A stretch of DNA of 64,000 bases from positions 1 to 64,000 of the forward strand of contig CAJBYO010000063.1 of assembly GCA_903959905.1 (NCBI GenBank), given 5' to 3'. This document shows positions 8,079-16,519 of the stretch, piece by piece; within the stretch, counting starts at the first letter, position 1; each line of letters starts with the position of its first letter. The position numbers and the translations under genes were made by a program. Source of the DNA: an uncultured Bacteroidales bacterium (GTDB lineage Bacteria; Bacteroidota; Bacteroidia; Bacteroidales; FEN-979). The notes under the pieces are model-generated. The model did not search any database and had not been told where the DNA came from. It saw nothing but the letters and a program-made list of their open reading frames with translations.

Positions 8079-9173
8079 TTGTTGGAACCCTTGAAACAAA
8101 TCCTTAACAAAACTCAATTCACGAAGGACGATCTTATTTTCCTTCTGAATACCAGTGATAAGGAACGCCTGGGCCTGTTTGAACATGCACGGGATGTGAA
8201 AGCTTCTATTGTAGGCAAAAAGGTCTATTTCCGGGGATTGATCGAGTATTCCAATTTCTGTAAAAAAAACTGTTTCTATTGTGGCATCAGGGCCGGGAAC
8301 AGCCGTTATGTAAGATACAGGATGACCGACGTTGAAGTGATTCAATGTGTGGATTATGCCTGGAAAAATGAATATGCCTCCGTTGTGATCCAGTCGGGCG
8401 AGCAAACCAACAAAGCGTTTGTCAATAAAATTGAATCACTTTTAAAAAGAATCCACAGGCACACGCAGGGCGATATCCATGTAACTCTTTCATTGGGGGA
8501 ACAGTCGGAAGAGACCTACCGCCGCTGGTTTGAGGCCGGTGCCCAGCGTTACCTCCTGCGGATTGAAGTCTCAAACCCTGAACTATACAAAAAACTACAT
8601 CCAGACAACCGCGAACACGACTACCAGCGCCGCGTGGAGTCATTGGCCACGTTAAAAAAACTTGATTACCAGGTGGGCACCGGTGTGATGATCGGGTTGC
8701 CGTTTCAAACCATTTCTGACCTTGCTGATGACCTGATTTTCTTCAGGGAAAATGACATCGACATGGCCGGAATGGGACCTTACATAGAACATGCCGACAC
8801 CCCGCTTTATAAATTCAGGGACACCCTGCTCCCGCTGAAAAGCCGGTTTGACCTTGCGTTGAAAATGGTGGCAATTTTAAGGATCATGATGAAAAACATC
8901 AACATTGCTGCAACAACCGCCATGCAAACCATTGATCCGCAGGGAAGAGAGAAGGCACTCATGGTTGGAGCCAATGTTATCATGCCGAACCTCACTCCTG
9001 TCAAATACCGACAGGATTATCTTCTTTATGAAAACAAACCCTGCCTGGATGAGGAAGCTGAAGAATGCAAAAGCTGCCTTGAAGCACGCATTCATATGGC
9101 AGGAGACACTATCGGGTATGGAGAGTGGGGAGATTCGCAACATTATCAAAGACGCAGGCAAGATGATGCTTAA
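8079..9173 (+). CDS. hydE: [FeFe]-hydrogenase H-cluster maturase HydE (radical SAM)
   Basis: HydE is one of three maturases that build the di-iron centre of [FeFe] hydrogenase. The radical SAM motif C61-x3-C65-x2-C68 (CKKNCFYC) is intact. A second cysteine set near the C-terminus, C322-x7-C330-x2-C333, has the same spacing as the auxiliary cluster site known in Thermotoga HydE. GLPFQT and the TAMQTIDPQGREKALMVGAN segment are also family-typical; the 364-residue length fits. The start is one of two adjacent TTG codons (8079 or 8082); no ATG is suitably placed. hydF, hydG and the hydrogenase genes are not in the window. The next gene, rlmD, is unrelated. Confidence 0.93.
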   Translation: MLEPLKQILNKTQFTKDDLIFLLNTSDKERLGLFEHARDVKASIVGKKVYFRGLIEYSNFCKKNCFYCGIRAGNSRYVRYRMTDVEVIQCVDYAWKNEYASVVIQSGEQTNKAFVNKIESLLKRIHRHTQGDIHVTLSLGEQSEETYRRWFEAGAQRYLLRIEVSNPELYKKLHPDNREHDYQRRVESLATLKKLDYQVGTGVMIGLPFQTISDLADDLIFFRENDIDMAGMGPYIEHADTPLYKFRDTLLPLKSRFDLALKMVAILRIMMKNINIAATTAMQTIDPQGREKALMVGANVIMPNLTPVKYRQDYLLYENKPCLDEEAEECKSCLEARIHMAGDTIGYGEWGDSQHYQRRRQDDA

Positions 9174-9241
9174 GCAGTTAGCTGTCAGCTGTCAGCAATT
9201 AGCAAGTGCAATGAGCATCCGTCTACATAACCTAATATGCA

Positions 9242-9345
9242 GTTCCACTTGTCCACTTGTCCGCATGTTCACCTGCTCACCCGATCACCCGATCACCTGT
9301 CCGCCTGTCCGCTTGTCCGCCTGCTCACCCATTCACCCGGTCACC
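9242..9345 (-). repeat. 8-bp degenerate repeat array (copy 1)
   Basis: A run of 8-bp units related to GTGARCRG and GYGGACRG, read on the minus strand, fills the hydE-rlmD gap and ends 13 bases before the rlmD start. Three similar arrays occur at 23445-23573, 32206-32345 and 35205-35292. Confidence 0.85.
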
Positions 9346-9358
9346 AAAAAATTAACCC

Positions 9359-10765
9359 ATGATATTTGAGTCCATCGAAATCCTTGATGCCGGGGCAGAA
9401 GGCATGGCAGTTGGTAAAATCAATGAAAAAATCGTTTTTGTTCCTTTTGTTGTACCGGGCGATGTGGTTGACGTACAGATTACCAGGAAGAAAAAGAAGT
9501 TCCTGGAGGGTAAGGCCGTCAATATCCGCAGCTTTTCTCCTAAGCGAACAGAAGCCCATTGTTCCTACTTCGGGCTTTGCGGCGGTTGCCGGTGGCAAAA
9601 CATGAAATATGAGGAACAGCTGTTTTACAAGCAAAAACAGGTTTTCGAAAGTTTGACAAGGATCGGGAAAATTGAAAACCCGGTCATTCTTCCCATTCTT
9701 CCTTCTGCCAGTACAAGATACTACCGTAACAAACTGGATTTTACATTTTCAAACCACCGGTGGCTTACAGATGAGGACCGCAATACAGAGAACAGGGCCG
9801 GGAACACCAATGCCCTTGGTTTTCACGTCCCACAGTTTTTCGACAAGGTCGTGGATATCCATGAGTGCTTTCACATGAAAGATCCGGCCAACGCCATCAG
9901 GAATGCGGCAAGGAAATATGCCATGGATCATGACCTGACATTTTATGATGTCCGGACCTGGAATGGATTTCTCCGCAACCTGATTCTGCGGAACACCGAG
10001 GCCGGAGGCCTGATGGCGATCCTGGTGGTTAAAAGCCGGGAAGACCACCTTATCCCGATGCTGGAACATCTTGCCGGGCAATTTCCTGAAATAACGAGCT
10101 TTTACTATGTGATAAACCCGAAACAGAACGATACGATCTATGACCTGGAGTTCAACCTGTTCAAGGGAGACCCTTACATCACTGAAAAAATGCCCCCGTT
10201 CAAACCGGGCGGCCGCGAACTGGAATTCAGAATCGGGCCCGCATCCTTTTTTCAGACAAACTCACTGCAAGCCATTCAACTCTATAGGATTGCAGCGGAA
10301 TTTGCCGGGTTCAGCGGAGGTGAACTTGTTTATGATCTTTACACCGGCACAGGCACTATTGCCAATTACGTCGCGCCATACGTAAGGAAAGTTGTTGGAA
10401 TAGAATCAGTGGCCGCTGCCATCAGGGACGCCGAAATTAATTCAAGCATCAACGGAATCAGCAATACATTGTTTTTTGCCGGTGAAACCGAAAAAATCCT
10501 GACGCCGGAATTTATTGCTGCCCAAGGAACACCGGATATCATCATCACAGATCCGCCCAGGAACGGCATGCACGAAAAAGTTGTGAGAACGATCCTCGAG
10601 GTTCAACCTGAAAAGATCGTGTATGTAAGTTGCAACCCTGCCACCCAGGCAAGGGATATCAACCTCATGTGCAATCACTATAACCTGGAAAAATCACAGC
10701 CTGTCGACATGTTTCCGCACACACAGCATGTGGAAAACATTTCACTGTTAACAAGGAAAGGTTAA
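9359..10765 (+). CDS. rlmD: 23S rRNA (uracil-5)-methyltransferase RlmD/RumA-like
   Basis: A 468-residue SAM-dependent RNA m5U methyltransferase of the TrmA/RumA group. Residues about 1-58 form a TRAM RNA-binding domain. Cysteines 68, 74 and 77 (CSYFGLCGGC) with a later one in HECFHM fit the [4Fe-4S] cluster of RumA. The catalytic domain contains the SAM-binding VYDLYTGTGTIANYVA, the DPPRNGMHEK motif and the nucleophile Cys 425 in YVSCNPATQ. Substrate choice (U1939 of 23S rRNA or another site) cannot be read from sequence. It ends 1 base into the convergent aroK stop, so the two genes share their last bases. Confidence 0.92.
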   Translation: MIFESIEILDAGAEGMAVGKINEKIVFVPFVVPGDVVDVQITRKKKKFLEGKAVNIRSFSPKRTEAHCSYFGLCGGCRWQNMKYEEQLFYKQKQVFESLTRIGKIENPVILPILPSASTRYYRNKLDFTFSNHRWLTDEDRNTENRAGNTNALGFHVPQFFDKVVDIHECFHMKDPANAIRNAARKYAMDHDLTFYDVRTWNGFLRNLILRNTEAGGLMAILVVKSREDHLIPMLEHLAGQFPEITSFYYVINPKQNDTIYDLEFNLFKGDPYITEKMPPFKPGGRELEFRIGPASFFQTNSLQAIQLYRIAAEFAGFSGGELVYDLYTGTGTIANYVAPYVRKVVGIESVAAAIRDAEINSSINGISNTLFFAGETEKILTPEFIAAQGTPDIIITDPPRNGMHEKVVRTILEVQPEKIVYVSCNPATQARDINLMCNHYNLEKSQPVDMFPHTQHVENISLLTRKG

Positions 10766-11277
10766 CCGGCGCCTAACCTGCTTCGCACCCACTGGACCAG
10801 CGCTTCCATGTCCATATTGAACCCCCTGATTGTAAAGTCAGCCTGGGTGTAATAAAACGAACGCTCCGCAAGTTGCCTTGCCACGCTTCCTTCAAGTTCA
10901 TCCGGAGGAATGTCCTTCAGCAGCGGGCGTTTTCTTTTAACCATTTTTAACCGGCTGACCAGCGCAGGCACTTCCCATAAAAGGTATACCGACAGCCCCG
11001 AGTGTTTGATGAATTCCATATTGTTGAAAAAACACGGAGTTCCTCCCCCGGTGGAAATGACAACATCATCCAGTTCGGTGGTCTCCAATAAAAGCGCCTG
11101 TTCAATTTTCCGGAAGGCAGGTTCATCATATTTCTCAAAAAAATCAAGAACACTGATGCGGTATCGTTCCTCAAAGAGGTAGTCGAGATCAACAAAACCG
11201 TAACCCAGTTTTGAAGCAAGATGCCTGCCAAGGTTTGATTTCCCTGATGCCATGTAGCCAATAAGGTAGATACGCAT
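10762..11277 (-). CDS. aroK: Shikimate kinase
   Basis: Shikimate kinase phosphorylates shikimate in the chorismate pathway. The 171-residue protein has the P-loop GYMASGKS at its N-terminus, the substrate-binding DLDYLFEE segment, STGGGTPCF in the centre, and the lid region KRKRPLLKD. The open frame reaches back to 11535, but that extension runs through the divergent DUF1573 gene and has no family similarity. The ATG at 11277, giving MRIYLIGYMASGKS, matches normal kinase starts. It is convergent with rlmD (stops overlap by 4 bases) and divergent from the DUF1573 gene. Confidence 0.93.
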   Translation of the reverse strand: MRIYLIGYMASGKSNLGRHLASKLGYGFVDLDYLFEERYRISVLDFFEKYDEPAFRKIEQALLLETTELDDVVISTGGGTPCFFNNMEFIKHSGLSVYLLWEVPALVSRLKMVKRKRPLLKDIPPDELEGSVARQLAERSFYYTQADFTIRGFNMDMEALVQWVRSRLGAG

Positions 11278-11303
11278 AGCAGTAAAAGTATGAATAATTT
11301 TAG

Positions 11304-11311
11304 TACCTTTG
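11304..11311 (+). promoter_or_regulatory. -7 box for the DUF1573-yajC-ybbR-coaE unit
   Basis: TACCTTTG matches TAnnTTTG and lies 22 bases before the ATG at 11333. Later genes in this direction are close together and may be read from it. Confidence 0.55.
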
Positions 11312-11332
11312 CACTGTGAAAATGTTGACCCG

Positions 11333-11812
11333 ATGATTGCCAGATATTTCCTTTCATTCATGGTGCTTTGCTCCCTGTTGTTCTTAAACGGATGCAGGCA
11401 GGACGGGCAAAACGGACAGGAAACCATTCCTGCTGATTTGGTAAATAATCCGAATTCCGCAAGCGGAAACAAAGGTAAAGGATCGCTTCCGGTCATCCAG
11501 TTTGAAGAAACTGAACATGATTTCGGTCGGATCATTGAGGGTGAATCGGTATCTTACAGTTTCAATTTTAAAAACTCCGGAAAATCCGACCTGATCATCG
11601 CAGAAGTAAGCAGTTCCTGCGGATGTACTGTTCCATCGTACCCCAAAATACCCATCCGCCCGGGCGACAGCGGTGTTGTGAAGGTTGCCTTCAGCAGCAA
11701 CGGAAGGCGAGGTTACCAGTCAAAGAGTGTTCTTGTGGTATCAAATACACAGCCCAACACGACTGAGATCAGGATAAAGGCCCAGGTGGTGAATCCGGGA
11801 ACGGAGAAATAA
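11333..11812 (+). CDS. DUF1573 lipoprotein
   Basis: A 159-residue lipoprotein. The frame opens at 11309 with TTG, but the ATG at 11333 gives a proper signal peptide ending LLFLNGC and sits after the -7 box. The mature part is a DUF1573 Ig-like domain: EHDFGRIIEGESVSYSFNF, the hallmark SSCGCTVP, PGDSGVVKVAFSS and VVSNTQPNTTEIRIKAQV. DUF1573 proteins are abundant in Bacteroidota and their role is not established; the paired cysteines could be a metal or disulfide site. It precedes yajC, a common Bacteroidota neighbourhood. Confidence 0.88.
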   Translation: MIARYFLSFMVLCSLLFLNGCRQDGQNGQETIPADLVNNPNSASGNKGKGSLPVIQFEETEHDFGRIIEGESVSYSFNFKNSGKSDLIIAEVSSSCGCTVPSYPKIPIRPGDSGVVKVAFSSNGRRGYQSKSVLVVSNTQPNTTEIRIKAQVVNPGTEK

Positions 11813-11868
11813 ATGGCGAAATAGCAAAGCAGCGAAGTAGCGACATCATATAGTAACGTAGAATCGAA
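11812..11868. repeat. Degenerate 9-bp repeat after the DUF1573 gene
   Basis: Directly after the stop codon come imperfect copies of a 9-bp unit related to AAATGGCGA (AAATGGCGA, AATAGCAAA, GCAGCGAAG, TAGCGACAT). A cleaner version of the same unit lies at 31331-31360. Confidence 0.55.
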
Positions 11869-11900
11869 GACAATTAACCTAATTATAATTTTTAATCAGT

Positions 11901-12233
11901 ATGACAAATCTTTTGAATATCCTTTTAATGGCTCCTCAAGGTGGCGCCGGCGGGCAGCAGAATGGCTGGTATTCCTTTTTACCGCTCGTTCTTATCATTG
12001 TTGTTTTCTATTTCTTTTTCATCAGGCCGCAGATGAAGAGGTCAAAAGACCAGCGTAAATTTAAAGAAGGCCTTCAAAAAGGGCAGAAAGTGATCACCAT
12101 TGGCGGAATTCATGGAAGAATTGTTGAAATCCAGGAGACTACCGTCACCATTGAAGTTGAAAACAGTGTGCGGTTGCGCATGGAAAAAACCGCCATTGCC
12201 ATGGACAACAGTCAGACTATTGAAGCTAAGTAA
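11901..12233 (+). CDS. yajC: Preprotein translocase subunit YajC
   Basis: A 110-residue YajC, the small SecDF-associated membrane protein. One transmembrane segment (about 22-42, FLPLVLIIVVFYFFFIRPQM) is followed by the family motif RPQMKRSKDQRKFKEGLQKG and a small beta-rich domain (VITIGGIHGRIVEIQETTVTIEV). The N-terminal glycine/glutamine-rich linker (APQGGAGGQQNG) is usual in Bacteroidota. It lies in the order DUF1573, yajC, ybbR-like, coaE, which is widely conserved in the phylum. Confidence 0.95.
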   Translation: MTNLLNILLMAPQGGAGGQQNGWYSFLPLVLIIVVFYFFFIRPQMKRSKDQRKFKEGLQKGQKVITIGGIHGRIVEIQETTVTIEVENSVRLRMEKTAIAMDNSQTIEAK

Positions 12234-12253
12234 GCACCAATGATCCAGCACCG

Positions 12254-12739
12254 ATGAAATCCGATTTTTTTGAATTCATCGGAAATGCCCGGCAACGCCG
12301 TAGTGAAAAGTTCAGGAATCAGTTGTATATCTTCCTGATCTGCCTGGTGCTGTCAATTTTCATTTGGACCCTTGTCAGGCTTTCCAAGGATTATTACTAT
12401 TCAATTGAGTATCATCTTATTTACAGTCAGGTTCCTTCCCACCTGAAATTAGCAGGCACAACGGATTCAACGCTCAACCTCCGTATTAAAATACAGGGTT
12501 TTGAATTCTTTTCAGAACAATTCATCCTGAAACAGTACCGGGAATATGATGTAAGTTTGCGTAATGTGAGGTTGCGGTACCAGGGTGAACATATATCGGG
12601 ATACCTTTTAACGAATCGTATCGGAAAAGAGATCATCTCACAAACAAACTTTCCGAATGAAGTCTATTTCGTATCTCCCGATACGTTATTTTTTGAATTT
12701 GAGAGAAAAGCCGCTAAAAAAGATTCAGGTAAACAATAA
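12254..12739 (+). CDS. YbbR-like domain protein
   Basis: A 161-residue inner-membrane protein: a basic N-terminus, one transmembrane helix (about 23-41, LYIFLICLVLSIFIWTLVRL) and an extracytoplasmic beta domain with the pattern of YbbR repeats (VPSHLKLAGTTDSTLNLRIK). YbbR proteins regulate cyclic-di-AMP synthase in Firmicutes (CdaR), but Bacteroidota copies between yajC and coaE have no proven role. It starts 20 bases after yajC and ends 11 bases before coaE. The name rests on position and topology more than on strong motifs. Confidence 0.7.
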   Translation: MKSDFFEFIGNARQRRSEKFRNQLYIFLICLVLSIFIWTLVRLSKDYYYSIEYHLIYSQVPSHLKLAGTTDSTLNLRIKIQGFEFFSEQFILKQYREYDVSLRNVRLRYQGEHISGYLLTNRIGKEIISQTNFPNEVYFVSPDTLFFEFERKAAKKDSGKQ

Positions 12740-12750
12740 AACCATTTGGA

Positions 12751-13380
12751 ATGTTAAAAATCGGACTCACCGGGAATATCGGGAGCGGAAAAACACTGAT
12801 TTCTGAGGTTTTTTCTACGTTGGGAATACCGGTTTATCATGCCGATGAGGAATCTAAAAAGTTCCTCGATGAAACAGCCGTTAAAAATGAAGTGCTGAAG
12901 CATTTCGGGTACGGGGTGTTGACAACGGGGCATGAAATCAACAGGAGATCGCTGGCTTCCATTGTTTTTACCGACGGGCAGGCGCTCAAATTACTGAATT
13001 CCATTTTACATCCCAGGGTGATGCGTGATTTTCACAAATGGGCGGACGGGCATAGCGATAAGGCTTACATCATCCAGGAAGCGGCGATTATCTTTGAAGC
13101 CGGGTTCCGTTCCGATTATGATTATATAATTCATGTTTCATGTCCAAAAGAAATGGCCATCGACCGTGTCATAAAAAGAGACAAGATGGATGGCCATTCG
13201 GTATTGAGGCGTATGCAATTTCAGCTTGATGATGCTGAAAAGTCGGGATTATCCGATTTCGTTATCCGTAACGACGGTTCTGAAATGGTCATCCCCCAGG
13301 TTCTTTCCATTCACAAGAAACTCTTAGAGATTAGCGCGAAGCGCAACGACGACATTGCGTCCGGGGCTGTTGATGCCTGA
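12751..13380 (+). CDS. coaE: Dephospho-CoA kinase
   Basis: CoaE adds the 3' phosphate in the last step of coenzyme A synthesis. The 209-residue protein has the P-loop GNIGSGKT (residues 8-15), HADEESKKFLD, LLNSILHPRVM, QEAAIIFEAG, DYIIHVSC and the RMQFQLDDAEKSGLSDFVIRND tail, all CoaE features. The final 18 or so residues (after SIHKKLLEI) overlap the 3' end of the convergent TonB receptor gene by 57 bases and look like read-through into sequence that is antisense to that receptor's last beta strands. Confidence 0.94.
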   Translation: MLKIGLTGNIGSGKTLISEVFSTLGIPVYHADEESKKFLDETAVKNEVLKHFGYGVLTTGHEINRRSLASIVFTDGQALKLLNSILHPRVMRDFHKWADGHSDKAYIIQEAAIIFEAGFRSDYDYIIHVSCPKEMAIDRVIKRDKMDGHSVLRRMQFQLDDAEKSGLSDFVIRNDGSEMVIPQVLSIHKKLLEISAKRNDDIASGAVDA

Positions 13381-15747
13381 TGCAAATTTGCGGTAATTCT
13401 CATCCAGGATATTTTCCATTCCGAGTTCTATGTTCACATATTTAACCAGTTGGTAGCTAAGCTTGAGGTTCAGCGTATACCATGATGGCATGCCCCATTG
13501 GGTAGCATACTGCTCATTGTCCTCCCCGCTGTTGCTGTATCTGCTCATGCGCTTCCATCCGTTGTACATAACATAAAAATCTCCCTTGAATTTCTTCAGC
13601 TCAAGACGGAAGGAGGTCATGCCATAAACCGGCGGAATGTGATCAAGCGGTTTTCCTGAAGTTTGATCATTGCCATAGGTATAGCTAAGATTGCTGAGGA
13701 TGGAGAATGAACGTGTAACCTGGGCCAGGATACTGCCCTGGAATCCAAATACGATGGCATCGCCTGTGTTTGTCAATGAGAGTGTCTGGTAATTTGTCCC
13801 GTCCATGTTGATGGAATCTTTACCACCGTAAGGCATTGGCCTTATAACCTGCGCTTTCTTCAGCCAGTTGTAAAATCCCGTACCCTCAAGATGAACTTTG
13901 CCATTGATGGTTTTTGCAATGGTGAGCTCAGTATTGTACGAATTCTCAGGTTTCAGATCAGGATTAGGCATAATGACAGTTTTAGAAGCATCGTCTACAA
14001 CATTGACCTTCGTCATGTCATCAATGTTCGGTGCCCTGAACCCGGTAGATGCAACCAATGAAAATTTCCAATCATTGCCGGGGGTGGCTACGAGTCCGAG
14101 ATATCCATTCAGTGCAGTGTTCTTCTGTGTAATGTTGGGATTGAAGGTGATGGCCATTATCTTGACCATGGTGTCGGAATAGGCAGCATCAAGGGTTACA
14201 TAATTAAAACGCAACCCCTGTGAAAATTCAAGGTAATCATTGATCTTCCAGTTATTTGACAGGAATGCAGCAAGATACATCATATTTGCTTTCTGATCAG
14301 GGAAACGGGTTGCCCTGTCGTAGGCGATATCCCCTGTTTTGATGTTCTGGTTATAGGCATCAGATCCGACTTTGTTATAGTCGAATTCGATTCCGTAATA
14401 CAGTTTGTCGTTTTCAGCGATTTTTTTGTCAAAATTGGCATTTACCGATATTACGCCCACTGTTTCAAGGTTGAATTTCTTCTTTGAGCTGCCAAACCCA
14501 CGCTGGACCCGGTCCTCCTTAACATACTGATAACCTACAATGAAAGTTGCATGATCAAAAATCACACCATGCAAATTGTACTCTGCTTTCAATGAGCCAA
14601 GGAAACGGGTTTGCGGCCCGTAATACCATTCTGCATAGGTCATTGTGCTGTCATTCTGCATCTCAGTGAGGCGGTCGTATCGCGGAACATCATTGGTGTT
14701 GGAGTACTGAACATTTAAAACATATTTACTGTGTTTACCAGGCTGGAACAGTACTTTTCCAAGAACATTGTACTGCTTGTATCCTGAACCTGTCTGAATC
14801 CAGGGTTTATCATTGGCAACTGTTACATCCTTGTTGTCAACGCGGTCAGCATAGAAAAGACGCTTGCCAAAGTTTCCGTAGGCAGGGTTACATGTTCGGC
14901 CTTCCTGAAGATCGCCAAAATCACTGTAGGAGGCATTGAGCAGAACAGCCAGTTTTTTCCATCCGAGGTTCAGGTTGATACCGCCGGTTATTTCGGTATT
15001 GGCTGAGGAGTACCTGCCCAATATGTTGCCGTGCACTTCAGTTTTTCCGGTCGTTGAAAGCACCGGATCCTTCGTAATGAAGTTGATCACACCACCCAAT
15101 GCATCGCTGCCGTATAATGTAGATCCCGGGCCATAAAGAATTTCAGTAGAGGCAATGCCAAACGGATCAACAGTGATGGCATTCTGAAGGTGTCCGGCAC
15201 GGTAAATGGCATTGTTCATGCGTATCCCATCCACAACCAGCAGTACCTTGTTTGCTTCAAATCCGCGTAAAACAGGGCTTCCGCCACCCATCTGACTCGT
15301 CTGCACAAACACATTCCCTGTTTGTTCAAGCATGATGGCAGCATTCTGCGGATTCTGGAATTCAATAGTTTTCGCCTGGATCACCTCAATTTTATAAGGC
15401 AGGTCGGACCGTTTCTCCTCGACCCTGTTACCGGTGATGACAAACTCGTCGAGTTTAATCACATTTTCTTCCATGTAGACAGATCCTGGAGCCGGAACTG
15501 CTGATTTCAGCATTATCAGTGACTGAAACGCAACATGGGTAAAATAAAGTGAATCACCTGCCGCAAAGCCCGACAGATCGGCTTTTCCGTCAGTATTTGT
15601 AACAACCATGACGGTTTTTGCAGCATTGGTGATGCTGACCTGGTTGATCGGCTGCAAGTCGGAAATATCAAAGACCTTCACTTGCTGTGCATGGGAGGCA
15701 ACAGTAAAGAAGATCAGAAACAAGGATAATATTGCTAGGAATCTCAT
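13324..15747 (-). CDS. TonB-dependent outer-membrane receptor (heme/siderophore-type)
   Basis: An 807-residue receptor: signal peptide (about 1-20), a CarboxypepD-regulatory-like domain (about 21-85), a plug domain (GGGSPVLRGFEANKVLLVVD, YGPGSTLYGSDALGGVINFI) and a 22-strand barrel ending with the aromatic-poor terminal strand RNVVVALRANL. The barrel has FRAPNIDDM, NPDLKPENSYN and FASGINSPGRN, motifs I associate with heme and haemoglobin receptors. The substrate is nevertheless not proven. A small membrane protein gene lies 178 bases upstream on the same strand. No riboswitch was found upstream. Its 3' end overlaps coaE by 57 bases. Confidence 0.88.
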   Translation of the reverse strand: MRFLAILSLFLIFFTVASHAQQVKVFDISDLQPINQVSITNAAKTVMVVTNTDGKADLSGFAAGDSLYFTHVAFQSLIMLKSAVPAPGSVYMEENVIKLDEFVITGNRVEEKRSDLPYKIEVIQAKTIEFQNPQNAAIMLEQTGNVFVQTSQMGGGSPVLRGFEANKVLLVVDGIRMNNAIYRAGHLQNAITVDPFGIASTEILYGPGSTLYGSDALGGVINFITKDPVLSTTGKTEVHGNILGRYSSANTEITGGINLNLGWKKLAVLLNASYSDFGDLQEGRTCNPAYGNFGKRLFYADRVDNKDVTVANDKPWIQTGSGYKQYNVLGKVLFQPGKHSKYVLNVQYSNTNDVPRYDRLTEMQNDSTMTYAEWYYGPQTRFLGSLKAEYNLHGVIFDHATFIVGYQYVKEDRVQRGFGSSKKKFNLETVGVISVNANFDKKIAENDKLYYGIEFDYNKVGSDAYNQNIKTGDIAYDRATRFPDQKANMMYLAAFLSNNWKINDYLEFSQGLRFNYVTLDAAYSDTMVKIMAITFNPNITQKNTALNGYLGLVATPGNDWKFSLVASTGFRAPNIDDMTKVNVVDDASKTVIMPNPDLKPENSYNTELTIAKTINGKVHLEGTGFYNWLKKAQVIRPMPYGGKDSINMDGTNYQTLSLTNTGDAIVFGFQGSILAQVTRSFSILSNLSYTYGNDQTSGKPLDHIPPVYGMTSFRLELKKFKGDFYVMYNGWKRMSRYSNSGEDNEQYATQWGMPSWYTLNLKLSYQLVKYVNIELGMENILDENYRKFASGINSPGRNVVVALRANL

Positions 15748-15924
15748 CGTTTTATAATTTATAAATTATTGATTTAGTAACTATTACACTAATATACCCA
15801 ACTCAGCACCCCGAAAAAGCGAAGATGCTGAATACTCGAGGGGTAGAAACCATACATAAGCATGCATACAGGCACAACAGTCCGGAACAGCACTGAATAT
15901 GATGACGGTGTTAAATAAACGGGA

Positions 15925-16422
15925 TCAGGAAATGCACTCGGGTGGTGGGCTCCAGGTCGGGAGCATCAAGGATTCAAGTAATATCACAACTCTTGGGTAA
16001 GTCAGTGTTTCAGAATACAGAGGAATCTGTTCTCTGGAATTCAAGGAATGAAAAATCATGGTGGAATGTTCCCAAAGGGCCAGGTGAAGCTTGTACTGAT
16101 TCATCCTTCTGTGGTTGTCAACCAGCCTGGTTTCCCTGGTATCCTGCACGCAGATAAAAACAACTTTGTTGCCATTTTTCAACTCACGAACAATGTCATA
16201 CATTATTCCTTTGTAGATGAACTCCTTACGGTCAATTCTCCTGAATTCAGCATTCTGCCTGACATCATCAACTGAAATTGAAATCAGTTTTGAAGGATGA
16301 CGGAGGATGACCGACCTCATCTCCTGCCTGACCAAATACCTGTTCAGTTCAAATAGAAAAGAATACCCGGCTGAATTAACCAGGAACAGTACAAGTAGGA
16401 AATATATCAGTAGTTTTTTCAA
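15925..16422 (-). CDS. Small membrane-anchored protein with proline-rich tail, upstream of a TonB receptor
   Basis: A 165-residue protein I do not recognise. It has an N-terminal membrane anchor or signal peptide (MKKLLIYFLLVLFLVNSAGY), a basic/acidic globular middle (EFIYKGIMYDIVRELKNGNKVVFICVQ) and a tail ending in SPPPECIS. A short protein of like build (one N-terminal membrane segment, PP near the end) sits upstream of the HmuY operon at 51509. In Bacteroidota such small genes often accompany receptors for metals or heme, so an accessory role in uptake is an inference. Its -7 box is at 16447-16454. Confidence 0.65.
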   Translation of the reverse strand: MKKLLIYFLLVLFLVNSAGYSFLFELNRYLVRQEMRSVILRHPSKLISISVDDVRQNAEFRRIDRKEFIYKGIMYDIVRELKNGNKVVFICVQDTRETRLVDNHRRMNQYKLHLALWEHSTMIFHSLNSREQIPLYSETLTYPRVVILLESLMLPTWSPPPECIS

Positions 16423-16446
16423 ATGCTTGTGAAAATATCAGGCAAA

Positions 16447-16454
16447 CAAAGGTA
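16447..16454 (-). promoter_or_regulatory. -7 box for the small membrane protein gene
   Basis: TACCTTTG on the minus strand, 25 bases before the ATG at 16422; part of a divergent promoter pair with the mqnA box. Confidence 0.5.
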
Positions 16455-16495
16455 AAGAAATTTGAATTTGACTGACAGACAAAATCTAAAACGCC

Positions 16496-16503
16496 TATTT
16501 TTG
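16496..16503 (+). promoter_or_regulatory. -7 box for mqnA
   Basis: TATTTTTG matches TAnnTTTG and ends 16 bases before the mqnA ATG, giving a very short leader. Confidence 0.5.
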
Positions 16504-16519
16504 CGGCATAAACCGCAAC

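Noticed and set aside
11278..11535. Longer start for shikimate kinase
   Set aside because: The extra 86 residues are antisense to the DUF1573 gene and unlike any kinase; the ATG at 11277 gives a standard start.
15748..15924. Search for a riboswitch upstream of the TonB receptor at 13324
   Set aside because: No B12 box or other known conserved element was found; only AT-rich palindromic fragments are present.
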